From Chryseobacterium indologenes (lineage in GTDB: Bacteria > Bacteroidota > Bacteroidia > Flavobacteriales > Weeksellaceae), in the NCBI GenBank assembly GCA_001013295.1, contig LAZY01000027.1:1-52408 (forward strand): a stretch of DNA of 52,408 bases, given 5' to 3'. Made by a program: the position numbers and the translations under genes. The number at the start of each line of letters is the position of its first letter. Positions within the stretch are counted from its first letter, which is position 1. Under the pieces are notes generated by a model. That model saw only the letters and a program-made list of their open reading frames with translations, was not told the origin of the DNA and ran no database searches. Positions 26,222-35,149 of the stretch are shown piece after piece.

Positions 26222-28675
26222 ATGACAAGACTATTATTTCCTTTATTTTTATTCTTCACCGGGCTTTTTTTGGGTCAGACTCAACTGAAGGTGCTCAACA
26301 AAAGCAATAAGCAGCCTATTCCGAACGCAGGTGTTTATTGTGATGATAATTTGCTTGGGAAAACCAATCAGGAAGGAGTTTTATCTTTTAAGACTAAATG
26401 TAAAAAAGTCGAAATTCTTGCCAGTAATTTTGCAGATGTTGTAGCGGACGTTAAAGGATCCATGGAGGTATCTATGCAGCCACTATCCGAAAAGAGAGAA
26501 AATATCGAACGAATTATTATTACGGATAAGAGTGATCCCCGAGCATTAAAAATTCTGGATGAAGTCAATAAAAAAGCAAAAGAAAACTCACCAAAATCTT
26601 TAGATTCCTATAATTTTAAATCGTATACCAAATTTTCAATTGATGTTGATCAGGATTCTATTGACACTTTTAAAATTTTTTTGGCGGTAAGAAAAGATTC
26701 TCTTTCAAAAGTTGACAGAAGAGGTTTCAAACAGAAAGAAAGTGAAAAGAAGGATTCCTTAATCAATGAAGACTTTCTGAATGCTTCGCAGGAAAGCCAG
26801 ATGTTTCTTTGGGAAAAAGCCACTGAATACAAATATTCCAGGAAATATGGAGAAAAAACCAATATTATCAATAACAGAATGTCAGGGTTTAAAAATCCTA
26901 TCTATGAAGCTTTAGCGATCAATATTTCAAATCTGGATAAAACGCCAAGACAACTGAGGCCTGAAAACAGAAAACTGTTTCATTTTTATCTTTCTGACAC
27001 ATTGCAGATTGACGGCAGAAAAACATATGTCATCAAATTCAAAGAAATTACCGATAAGAAAAAGCAGAATCCCAGAAAATTTAATGGAAAAATATATATT
27101 GACGCCGAAAGTTTTGCTTTGAAAAAGTTTGAAAGTGTCAATAAAAAACAAAACGAGGGAAATATTGTCTCTGTATGGAAACCCATCAATAATAAATGGT
27201 TTCTGGATTATGAAGACATCAAATTAAAAATGGGCGATCAAACTTTTAACACCTCTAAAAAAGACAGTTTAAAACCGGGAGAAAAAATAAAATACAACAA
27301 AAAAAGATTTGGAAATTATCTCTATGTCAAAAACAGATTCTTTGATTTTGAATTAAATGAAGCACAAAAAGCATCCGAATTCAAAGGCTATTCTCTCGAA
27401 ATGAAAAACCCGGACGGAAGTCTTATGCAAAAATACAGAACCGACAGTCTGACCTCAAGAGAAAGTGCAACCTATGCCAAAATCGACAGCTTTGTAGAAA
27501 AACATGACTTCGAAAAGAAGCTGAGCTTTTTAACCCAGTTAATGAGAGGAAATCTGAGATATAAAATGATTGACTTTGATCTTACAAAATTTATCAGTTA
27601 CGATAAGTACCAGGGAATCCGTTTGGGGGCAGGAATCAAACTTAACGAAAAATTCAATAAAACATTTTCCCCTGATGGCTATTTCGGATATGGCTTTAAA
27701 GATCATCACTGGAAATATGGTGTAGGGTTAGACATTAAATTATCAGACAAAAGAACCTCTGTTTTCCGGATCGATTACGTAGATGATGTATTTGCAGCCG
27801 GAAGATTCAATAATACTATGTGGGATGCAATGATGAGATTTTCTGATATCAATCTTGATCTTCACAACGGTAATTTCTATAAAAATCAAAAATGGGGAGC
27901 GTCTTTTCTTTATGATATTTCCAATTCATTAAGCATGAAAGTGGCGGTAAATAAAGAAAAACAGGAAGCTCTTTTCGACTATCAATATAAAAACGCAGGC
28001 AACCGTTTTGACAATACAAGTGCAACGCTATCTCTGAAATTTTCTCCGAATGACAAGAATATTATGACTCCTAGCGGGAAATACACCTATGAAAAAGGGT
28101 TTCCGCAAGTTTTTATGAATTATGAGCAGGGATTTAAAACTTTAGGTGGCGATCTCGACTATCAAAGGCTGGATCTACTGCTTATTCATCAGTTCAGATC
28201 AAAATTAGGATATACCAACGTTAAGTTTTTTGGAGGAATATCCTCCGGTACTGCCCCAATTTGGAAAAACTTTGAAATTGCCGGACAAACAGATAACAAT
28301 GCCGACAAATGGTCTTCAAAAATAAGTACCCCTACCAATCTGGGATTTGCAACCATGCCTGCCGGAACTTTTTTTACCGATAAATTTGTTGCTTTTCATG
28401 TCTCACAATATCTGCCTTTCCGATTTAAAACATTTGGCGACAGATATTCCAACATAGAAATTGAATATCAGTCTGCCATCGGAGATTTTAAAAACAGAGG
28501 AGACCACCAGTTCAATTTTCAGGTTCTGGATCATTACTATCAGGAGGTTGGACTTATCTGGAACCGTTTCTTGGGAAGAAGTTTTGGTGTTGGATTTTCT
28601 TACAGACTGGGATATTATCAGACTTCCCAGTTTAAAGATAATTTCGGAGTGCAGTTCAGACTCAATGTGTTATAA
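26222..28675 (+). CDS. DUF5686 family outer-membrane protein, paralogue 1
   Basis: An 817-residue protein with a signal peptide (RLLFPLFLFFTGLFLGQT). An N-terminal carboxypeptidase-regulatory-like beta-sandwich follows (about 20-95, KPIPNAGVYCDDNLLGKTNQEGVLSFKT), then a conserved middle block (DKSDPRALKILDEVNKKAKENSPKSL) and a long C-terminal region. That region has many alternating aromatic strands and ends in FGVQFRLNVL, typical of an outer-membrane beta-barrel. The architecture is that of DUF5686 proteins of Bacteroidota, which are of unknown function. A close paralogue lies at 32.4-34.8 kb. Confidence 0.9.
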   Translation: MTRLLFPLFLFFTGLFLGQTQLKVLNKSNKQPIPNAGVYCDDNLLGKTNQEGVLSFKTKCKKVEILASNFADVVADVKGSMEVSMQPLSEKRENIERIIITDKSDPRALKILDEVNKKAKENSPKSLDSYNFKSYTKFSIDVDQDSIDTFKIFLAVRKDSLSKVDRRGFKQKESEKKDSLINEDFLNASQESQMFLWEKATEYKYSRKYGEKTNIINNRMSGFKNPIYEALAINISNLDKTPRQLRPENRKLFHFYLSDTLQIDGRKTYVIKFKEITDKKKQNPRKFNGKIYIDAESFALKKFESVNKKQNEGNIVSVWKPINNKWFLDYEDIKLKMGDQTFNTSKKDSLKPGEKIKYNKKRFGNYLYVKNRFFDFELNEAQKASEFKGYSLEMKNPDGSLMQKYRTDSLTSRESATYAKIDSFVEKHDFEKKLSFLTQLMRGNLRYKMIDFDLTKFISYDKYQGIRLGAGIKLNEKFNKTFSPDGYFGYGFKDHHWKYGVGLDIKLSDKRTSVFRIDYVDDVFAAGRFNNTMWDAMMRFSDINLDLHNGNFYKNQKWGASFLYDISNSLSMKVAVNKEKQEALFDYQYKNAGNRFDNTSATLSLKFSPNDKNIMTPSGKYTYEKGFPQVFMNYEQGFKTLGGDLDYQRLDLLLIHQFRSKLGYTNVKFFGGISSGTAPIWKNFEIAGQTDNNADKWSSKISTPTNLGFATMPAGTFFTDKFVAFHVSQYLPFRFKTFGDRYSNIEIEYQSAIGDFKNRGDHQFNFQVLDHYYQEVGLIWNRFLGRSFGVGFSYRLGYYQTSQFKDNFGVQFRLNVL

Positions 28676-28706
28676 AAAGAACAAATATTGTACATCTATT
28701 TTACCT

Positions 28707-28735
28707 AAACTCCTGAAAATTTCAGGAGTTTTTTA
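28707..28735 (+). terminator. Terminator after DUF5686 paralogue 1
   Basis: AAACTCCTGAA and TTCAGGAGTTT form a perfect 11-pair stem with a short A/T loop, continuing into TTTT. Confidence 0.9.
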
Positions 28736-28869
28736 TTTATATCCATTCTAATTATTGACCTTCGCTTAACAAACCATCACTCAATCTTAAACTATTTGTT
28801 TCGCCCTCTTAAAATCCAGTTCACAATAGAACTCTAGTTTTGCCTTAATCGAAATTCAAAAAAACAATT

Positions 28870-30348
28870 ATGAAAATTAACAGAACTATTGGAGCTCTAG
28901 TCTTTGCAGCGCTTGCCTTTCAAAGCTGTAATGATGACAATAACGGGGATACGAGCACCCCTGTCAATGACAAAATCAAAATCGAGAATTTTTCTAAGGA
29001 ATTGGCTTTTGTGTACGGGATGCCTGGTTTTGAAAACTTAAATATTACTACGCTTATCTCCAGTTCCGATGTTCTTCCGGGTTCGCCTGATTTCGTTTTC
29101 GGAGGTCAGCCGGACGGTATGGGAATCATGAAGGATCCTAATTCTGACGGGTATCTGATGATTACCAACCATGAGATCAAACAATCTGTATCGAGAGTAT
29201 ATCTGGATAAGAGCTTTAAGCCGTTCAAAGGGGAATATATTTTAAATGGAACCGGAGGGATGACAAGATTATGCTCCGCAACATTGGCTACCCCTGAAGC
29301 TCACGGTTTCAGTGCCTTCCTTACTGCTGGAGAATCTGGTGAGGAAAGTATGGTTCACGCTTTAAATCCATTAGCACCTGCATCTCAGGCTTCAGATAAA
29401 ACAAGAGTAAAACCTGCTTTAGGAAAAGCTTCAATGGAAAATGCGGTTCCGCTTCCTAAAGATGTTTCCAATGGAAAATCTTATATCATCATCGGTGAAG
29501 ATCAATCCTATTCTACTTCCCATCAATCTGCAGGGCAGCTGATCATGTATGTAGCCGATACACAAGGCGATCTGGATAACGGAAAATTATATGCCTTAAA
29601 AAGAACAAACAACAACTATACGGAAACGGATATGACCAAAGGAAGCAGCTATGACGTAGAGTTTGTTGAGATTCCTAATGCTAAAAACCTTACCGGAGCA
29701 CAGATCAACCAGAAAAACATTGATAATAATGCGATCCGTTTTTCAAGAGTGGAAGATGTAGATTATAGAAAAGGAGCTGGAAAAGGAAGAGAAATCTACT
29801 TTACGGCAACAGGAGAATCTTCTGACGGAATCAATCCTAAACCGGGATTAACGATGTGGGGAAGAGTGTACAAGCTTGTTTTAAACAGCAATAATATGCT
29901 AACCGGGAAACTGGAAGTGGTAGCGGAAGGAGATTCTAACCCAGGAAACAACCTGATCAACCCTGATAACCTTTGCGTTACTGAAAACTTTGTTTACATT
30001 CAGGAAGACGGTGACTCTTACTATAAAGCAGCCAAGCATGATTCTTATATCTGGCAGCTGAATATCGCAACGAAACAGTACAAACCATGGCTGAATATGC
30101 AGCACAACAGAAATAATGCAGCCTGGCAGACTGCTTACAACCAGTCCGGAGATCTTCAGAAATTCGGTTCATGGGAGTTTGGAGCTATGGTTGACATTTC
30201 AGACATCATCGGTGTTCCTAATACCTTTGCGGTGAATATCCACTCTCATACATGGCAGTTGGATAAATTCAAAAATCCTGACGGTTCCGGAGTGAATACC
30301 AACAAAGAAGGCGGCCAGACGGTCATCATCAGAAACGTAGAAAAATAG
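28870..30348 (+). CDS. PhoX-like (DUF839) secreted lipoprotein
   Basis: A 492-residue predicted lipoprotein (lipobox LAFQSCND). The mature part shows segments expected of PhoX/DUF839 beta-propellers: PDGMGIMKDPNSDGYLMITNHEI, RVEDVDYRKGAGKGREIYFTATGE, WGRVYKLVLN and NPDNLCVTENFVYIQEDGDS. PhoX enzymes are Ca2+-dependent phosphatases, but I cannot trace all active-site residues, so phosphatase activity is unproven. A terminator and then a di-haem peroxidase follow on the same strand. Confidence 0.7.
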   Translation: MKINRTIGALVFAALAFQSCNDDNNGDTSTPVNDKIKIENFSKELAFVYGMPGFENLNITTLISSSDVLPGSPDFVFGGQPDGMGIMKDPNSDGYLMITNHEIKQSVSRVYLDKSFKPFKGEYILNGTGGMTRLCSATLATPEAHGFSAFLTAGESGEESMVHALNPLAPASQASDKTRVKPALGKASMENAVPLPKDVSNGKSYIIIGEDQSYSTSHQSAGQLIMYVADTQGDLDNGKLYALKRTNNNYTETDMTKGSSYDVEFVEIPNAKNLTGAQINQKNIDNNAIRFSRVEDVDYRKGAGKGREIYFTATGESSDGINPKPGLTMWGRVYKLVLNSNNMLTGKLEVVAEGDSNPGNNLINPDNLCVTENFVYIQEDGDSYYKAAKHDSYIWQLNIATKQYKPWLNMQHNRNNAAWQTAYNQSGDLQKFGSWEFGAMVDISDIIGVPNTFAVNIHSHTWQLDKFKNPDGSGVNTNKEGGQTVIIRNVEK

Positions 30349-30371
30349 TTTTAATCATTCAATAAACCTCC

Positions 30372-30407
30372 AAAGTATCAATAGAAAAATTTCTGTTGAT
30401 ACTTTTT
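30372..30407 (+). terminator. Terminator after the PhoX-like gene
   Basis: AAAGTATCAATAGAAA pairs with TTTCTGTTGATACTTT (one G-T pair), followed by TT. It sits only a few bases before the start of the next gene, so it may attenuate read-through. Confidence 0.85.
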
Positions 30408-30414
30408 CATACTT

Positions 30415-32229
30415 ATGAAGAAGCTTTCAAAATACCCAATCCTTTTATTTCTCTATTCAGCAGCAGCGCTTTTTATTCTCTCTCATTGCAAAGGAGACAA
30501 ACAACAGCCTGTAAGTGAAGACCTGGGATCGGTAAAAAAAGAAATTCTGAAAACGAATTCAGAATTTGAGAAACAGATCAGTGAACTCATTCGTCTTGTT
30601 TCCGGCAATGCAGAAGAAAAGACAATCCAGCAGAAATTTGAAGAGCTCCGCAAAACCTATAAAGGAATGGAATGGGCCATAGAATATTTCCTGCCCTATT
30701 CTGCCAGATTTATCAATGGTCCTGCCCTGCCCGAAATTGAAATGGACGAACATACGGAAATAGAACCCGAAGGCCTGCAGGTTCTTGAAGAAATGCTGTA
30801 TCCTTATGACAAAGCCAATAAAGATGAGGTAATCAGGTTTCTTACAAAGCTTAGCAGCAAGTCTAATGCGATCAGTATCAATTTTCAGGCGATTACCATA
30901 GACAAAAGCCAGACATTTGATGCCCTTCGACAGGAAGTTTTCAGAATTTCAAGCTTAGGGATTTCAGGATTTGATACGCCTGTTTCCGGGACGTTTTTAA
31001 AGGAAATGCCTTATGCATTGGAAGGAATCAGGCAGACTTTAGAGCAAATTGCTACGAATAGGTCCAAAGACAAAGTATTAAAAAGTATTAATACTCATAT
31101 CAATGCTGCCATCAGCATTCTAAAGAAAAATAATGATAAAAACACATTTGATTATGCAAGCTTCATCCCTGATCATCTGAATCCGCTGGCTTCTTTACTG
31201 CTGGATTTTCAAAAACAGGAAAAGATTGAAAATGTGGACGTCACGACTGCCCTGAATAAAAATGCAGCTACTTTTTATTCGAAAAATGCTTTTAATCCTG
31301 ATGCCTTCAGTCCGGGAAAGCAATATGCCTATTCTGAAGAAAAAGCGGCTCTCGGGAAAAAACTGTTCAATGATAAGATTTTGTCTAACAATAACAACAG
31401 AAGCTGCGCCACCTGTCATATCGCAGAAAAAGCATTTACCGACGGCCTCCCTCAATCTATGTCGCTGGGTAATACGGCACTTGCAAGAAATGCTCCATCC
31501 CTTAATTATTCTGGTTTTCAGCATGGTCAATTCTGGGATATGAGGAAAGATGATCTGGAGGGCCAGAGTTCTGATGTGATCTCCAATAAGGATGAAATGC
31601 ATGGTGACCTTCATACCATCTTATCGAAAATCAATCAGGATAAAAATTATCAATCAGAATTTAAAAAGATCTATAAAACATCTCAAACCGAGACTTGGCA
31701 GCTTCAGAATGTATTGGCAAGCTATATCCGTTCGCTGGCAACATTCAATTCTGATTTTGATGATTATATGAGGGGAAACAAATCTGCGATGACCCAAAAT
31801 CAGCAAAAGGGATTTAATCTTTTCGTTGGAAAAGCCCAGTGTGCCATCTGTCATTTTCTGCCTCTGTTCAATGGGACCGTCCCGCCTACTTTCAAAAAAA
31901 CAGAACAGGAAGTACTTGGAGTAGCGGTGAACGGAGAAAATAAGGTTTTTGATCAGGACCCGGGCAGAGGAAGATTCCACGAAACGGTAGCTACCCTGCA
32001 GCATTCCTTTAAAACTCCTACGCTCAGAAATATCAATAAGACTGCTCCGTATATGCACAACGGAGGTTACAAAACCCTAAAGGAAGTGATGAATTTCTAT
32101 AATAAAGGCGGGGGAAAAGGCTTTGGGTTTAAAGTTGAAAATCAAACGCTTTCAGATAGTCCTCTTCAGCTCAGTGATTCAGAAATACATGATATTATTG
32201 AGTTTATGAAAGCTCTTGATGACCGATAA
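30415..32229 (+). CDS. Di-haem cytochrome c peroxidase (MauG/CcpA type) with helical N-terminal domain
   Basis: A 604-residue predicted lipoprotein (lipobox FILSHCKG). The C-terminal half is a bacterial di-haem peroxidase. Its first haem motif is CATCH (Cys331), its second is CAICH (Cys476), and the conserved LRNINKTAPYMHNGGYKTL segment lies near the end. The first 290 residues are mostly helical. A stretch around LPYSARFINGPALPEIEMDEHTEIEPEGLQVLEEMLYP resembles imelysin/EfeO-type domains, which bind iron or other cofactors. This points to a fusion that could couple iron or peroxide handling. It follows the PhoX-like gene after a terminator. Confidence 0.88.
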   Translation: MKKLSKYPILLFLYSAAALFILSHCKGDKQQPVSEDLGSVKKEILKTNSEFEKQISELIRLVSGNAEEKTIQQKFEELRKTYKGMEWAIEYFLPYSARFINGPALPEIEMDEHTEIEPEGLQVLEEMLYPYDKANKDEVIRFLTKLSSKSNAISINFQAITIDKSQTFDALRQEVFRISSLGISGFDTPVSGTFLKEMPYALEGIRQTLEQIATNRSKDKVLKSINTHINAAISILKKNNDKNTFDYASFIPDHLNPLASLLLDFQKQEKIENVDVTTALNKNAATFYSKNAFNPDAFSPGKQYAYSEEKAALGKKLFNDKILSNNNNRSCATCHIAEKAFTDGLPQSMSLGNTALARNAPSLNYSGFQHGQFWDMRKDDLEGQSSDVISNKDEMHGDLHTILSKINQDKNYQSEFKKIYKTSQTETWQLQNVLASYIRSLATFNSDFDDYMRGNKSAMTQNQQKGFNLFVGKAQCAICHFLPLFNGTVPPTFKKTEQEVLGVAVNGENKVFDQDPGRGRFHETVATLQHSFKTPTLRNINKTAPYMHNGGYKTLKEVMNFYNKGGGKGFGFKVENQTLSDSPLQLSDSEIHDIIEFMKALDDR

Positions 32230-32409
32230 ACAGTCGCTCAATTGACCATCGAAAGGATTTAGTGTAAAAGATCAGCATGGTAATCTTACATCAATGAATC
32301 GGAGAAGTCGGCTTTCGACACCTTCTATGATTAAAAATTATCCATTGAAAGATTAGATCAAATCAATGTTAACCTCTCTTAAAAACTTTTCTAAGAGAAT
32401 AAATATGAT

Positions 32410-32417
32410 TAATTTTG
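32410..32417 (+). promoter_or_regulatory. -7 element of DUF5686 paralogue 2
   Basis: TAATTTTG fits TAnnTTTG 15 bases before the chosen ATG; TTT sits at the -33 position with 19-base spacing (imperfect). A CTCTTA/TAAGAG hairpin lies just upstream. Confidence 0.4.
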
Positions 32418-32432
32418 ACCTTGTTTTTTTAC

Positions 32433-34829
32433 ATGAAAAGGGTTTTATTGTTATTATTTTTTCTGATGTACTTTTTGGGGTATTCACAATCAAAAATAAA
32501 GGTTGTGGATGACACCAGTCAAAAGCCTGTCTCAAATGCTAAAATCTCCTGTGATAACAAAATTCTCGGTTATACTAATGAACAGGGAATGCTGGAATTT
32601 AAAACAGATTGCAGAAACATCAGTATTGACGCCGGTTCTTATCAGATAGAAACAGCTTCCGTAGAAAGCAGTATGGAAGTTTCCCTGCTCAAAAAGAGTT
32701 CAAAAACAACCGCCATCGAAGCAGTGGTCATTGAAGATAAAAGTGATCCCAGGGCTTTGGAAATCCTGAAAAAAGTAAATAAACTCTTCAATGAGAACTC
32801 TCCGAAAAGTTTAAGATCCTATTCTTATAAGTCATACGAAAAAATCTCTCTGGATATTGATGAAGACAGCATTTCTCAGTTTCAGGAATACTTCAATGAC
32901 CTGAATGTTTTCAAGAAAAAAAGAGAAAAAGACTCTCTGAATAACATCAATGCAAGAAAGATATTCTCCAAAAGCAAACTCTTCCTTTGGGAAAGGGCAC
33001 AGGAATTTTTGTTCTCAAAGAAGTATGGTGAAAAGATCAATATTCTTGACAACAGAATTTCAGGACTGAAACAGCCTATCTATGAAATGATCGCTCTTCA
33101 GCAGAGTAACAGAGATGTTGTTCCTGAACAGGTGAAACCGGAAAACAGAGGGCTTTACAAATTCTTTCTGTCGGATACAATCGAACTGGACGGAAGGAAA
33201 AATTTTGTGATCCGCTTCCGTGAAGTGAATTATAAAAATCCGGACAGAAAAAGAAAATACAACGGAGCGATCTATGTAGATACGGAAACCTACGGAATCA
33301 AAAAGATCGAAAATTTAAGTAAAAACAAAAATGACGGAATCATCACCAGTACCTGGATATTTTATAATAACAAATGGTTTCTCGCCCACGAAAAAGCAAA
33401 GCTTAAGATGGGTAAAATGGCCATGGATGATAAAGACCGCCTCAACAAAAAAGATAAAAAAAGTTTTGGCACCTATGCCTTCCTGACCTCCAGATATTTT
33501 GATTTTGAATCTCCTATTGACGAGAATCCGAAAGACTTCAAAGGATATACCTTCTCTGTAAAAAGCATTGACGGACATTCTCTGGACAAGTACAGAACAG
33601 ATCCTCTGACCAGCCGAGAGCAGAATACCTATAAAACCATCGACAGTTTAGGAAAACAGTATAAAATCGACAGTAAGGCCCAGATATTATCCGGATTGCT
33701 CAATGGCCAGATCAGGGTGGGTTCTGTGGATTTTGCCGTAGATGAAGTGGTAAACTACAACTCCTATGAAGGTTTCAGATTGGGATTAAAGGCCAAGATC
33801 AATGAGAACTTCAACCCTTATTTTTCACCGGATTATTATTTTGCTTATGGGGTAAAAGACAGAGCCTGGAAATATGGAATGGGGATTGATGTGAGAACCA
33901 CTCTGGAGAAAAACTCAATTTTCAGATTTGAATTCTATGATGATGTAACGGCATCGGGAGAATTTAACCGAAAGCTATGGAATTTCAAAATGAGAACGAT
34001 GAACTTCGGAAATAACCTCAACAATGACAAATATTTCTACTTTAAAGGAGCTTCATTATCTTATATGAACGACGTAACGAATGGCCTTACTCTTGCCTTT
34101 GCGGTAAGAAGAAATATAGAGGGTGCAGAATTTGATTATCAGTTCAGAGACAGAGGAACTTCCTACAAGAACTTCAATACCTTGTTTACGCTAAAGTATT
34201 CTCCGAATTCTACCAATATCATGACGCCGCAGGGAAAATCTCTGATCGATCAGAAATTTCCTGAGCTTTATTTCAACTATGAGCAGAGCTACAAAATGCT
34301 GGGCGGAGACTTCAATTACTCCCGTTTTGATGCCCTTTTTGTTCATAATTTCAAGACAGCGATCGGGACTACCGGCTTCAGGCTCTACGGAGGGGTGGTT
34401 TTGGGAGAAGCTCCGATCTGGAAAAACTTTACGATGAACGGATTGGCCTCTCCGGGGAAAGATTTCAACTTCAACCTTACCTCCTACCTGGGATTTGCAA
34501 CCCTTGAAGGTGGTAAATATTATAATGACAAATTTGTAGCCTATTATTTCACCCACAAATTACCCTGGTACTTCAAGAGTTTCGGTCACAATGTTTCCAG
34601 CTTTGATTTTGTATTAAGAGGAACCATTGGGGATATGAAGCACAGGGAATACCACCAGTTTAAGTTCAGAAAACTTGACCACCTGTATCAGGAAGTAGGT
34701 TTGGAATGGAACAATTTCCTTTCCAGCTATTTCAACCTTGGGGTTTTCTACAGGGTGGGTTATTACGCTACGCCTCATTTCAAGGAAAATTTTGCCATTC
34801 AGTTTAAGCTGAAGTTTCTGGAATTTTAA
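32433..34829 (+). CDS. DUF5686 family outer-membrane protein, paralogue 2
   Basis: A protein of about 798 residues with the same plan as the 26.2-kb gene. It has a signal peptide (RVLLLLFFLMYFLGYSQS) and a regulatory-like domain (KPVSNAKISCDNKILGYTNEQG), then the block DKSDPRALEILKKVNKLFNENSPKSL, nearly identical in both proteins. A C-terminal beta-barrel ends FAIQFKLKFLEF. I chose the ATG at 32433 over an upstream TTG, because signal peptide length and the promoter position fit. The two paralogues flank the PhoX-like/peroxidase pair, suggesting a local duplication. Confidence 0.9.
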   Translation: MKRVLLLLFFLMYFLGYSQSKIKVVDDTSQKPVSNAKISCDNKILGYTNEQGMLEFKTDCRNISIDAGSYQIETASVESSMEVSLLKKSSKTTAIEAVVIEDKSDPRALEILKKVNKLFNENSPKSLRSYSYKSYEKISLDIDEDSISQFQEYFNDLNVFKKKREKDSLNNINARKIFSKSKLFLWERAQEFLFSKKYGEKINILDNRISGLKQPIYEMIALQQSNRDVVPEQVKPENRGLYKFFLSDTIELDGRKNFVIRFREVNYKNPDRKRKYNGAIYVDTETYGIKKIENLSKNKNDGIITSTWIFYNNKWFLAHEKAKLKMGKMAMDDKDRLNKKDKKSFGTYAFLTSRYFDFESPIDENPKDFKGYTFSVKSIDGHSLDKYRTDPLTSREQNTYKTIDSLGKQYKIDSKAQILSGLLNGQIRVGSVDFAVDEVVNYNSYEGFRLGLKAKINENFNPYFSPDYYFAYGVKDRAWKYGMGIDVRTTLEKNSIFRFEFYDDVTASGEFNRKLWNFKMRTMNFGNNLNNDKYFYFKGASLSYMNDVTNGLTLAFAVRRNIEGAEFDYQFRDRGTSYKNFNTLFTLKYSPNSTNIMTPQGKSLIDQKFPELYFNYEQSYKMLGGDFNYSRFDALFVHNFKTAIGTTGFRLYGGVVLGEAPIWKNFTMNGLASPGKDFNFNLTSYLGFATLEGGKYYNDKFVAYYFTHKLPWYFKSFGHNVSSFDFVLRGTIGDMKHREYHQFKFRKLDHLYQEVGLEWNNFLSSYFNLGVFYRVGYYATPHFKENFAIQFKLKFLEF

Positions 34830-34904
34830 GATTCCGGGAAAAGCAAAATCTGTAATTTTAAATTATTTTTCAAAAGCATTCAACGACACTATATAAAAAA
34901 GAAC

Positions 34905-35141
34905 ATGCAGAAAATCGAAATCAAAGCAGAACAGTTTTTTGAATTATTAAAATTGAAAGACACTCCGATGTGGGAAATTTTCTCCCAGATGATCGATGGA
35001 AATGAAAAGGAAATTATCTTTTTAGACCATGAAGACAAGATCCTTTTTAATTATATTCTACCTTCCACTCAGGAAAAACTGGAAGAAGACAGAAAAGAGT
35101 TTTCAAAAGAATTCTCTGACAAACTTGCTCATATGAACTAA
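34905..35141 (+). CDS. Small acidic protein of unknown function
   Basis: A 78-residue soluble protein, rich in Glu, Lys and Phe, with helical segments (AEQFFELLKLKD, EKLEEDRKEFSKEFSDKLAHM) and a central strand pair (KEIIFLDHEDKILFNYIL). No family is recognised. The stop lies eight bases before the M28 peptidase start, so the two are likely co-transcribed. Confidence 0.75.
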   Translation: MQKIEIKAEQFFELLKLKDTPMWEIFSQMIDGNEKEIIFLDHEDKILFNYILPSTQEKLEEDRKEFSKEFSDKLAHMN

Positions 35142-35149
35142 AAAGACAG

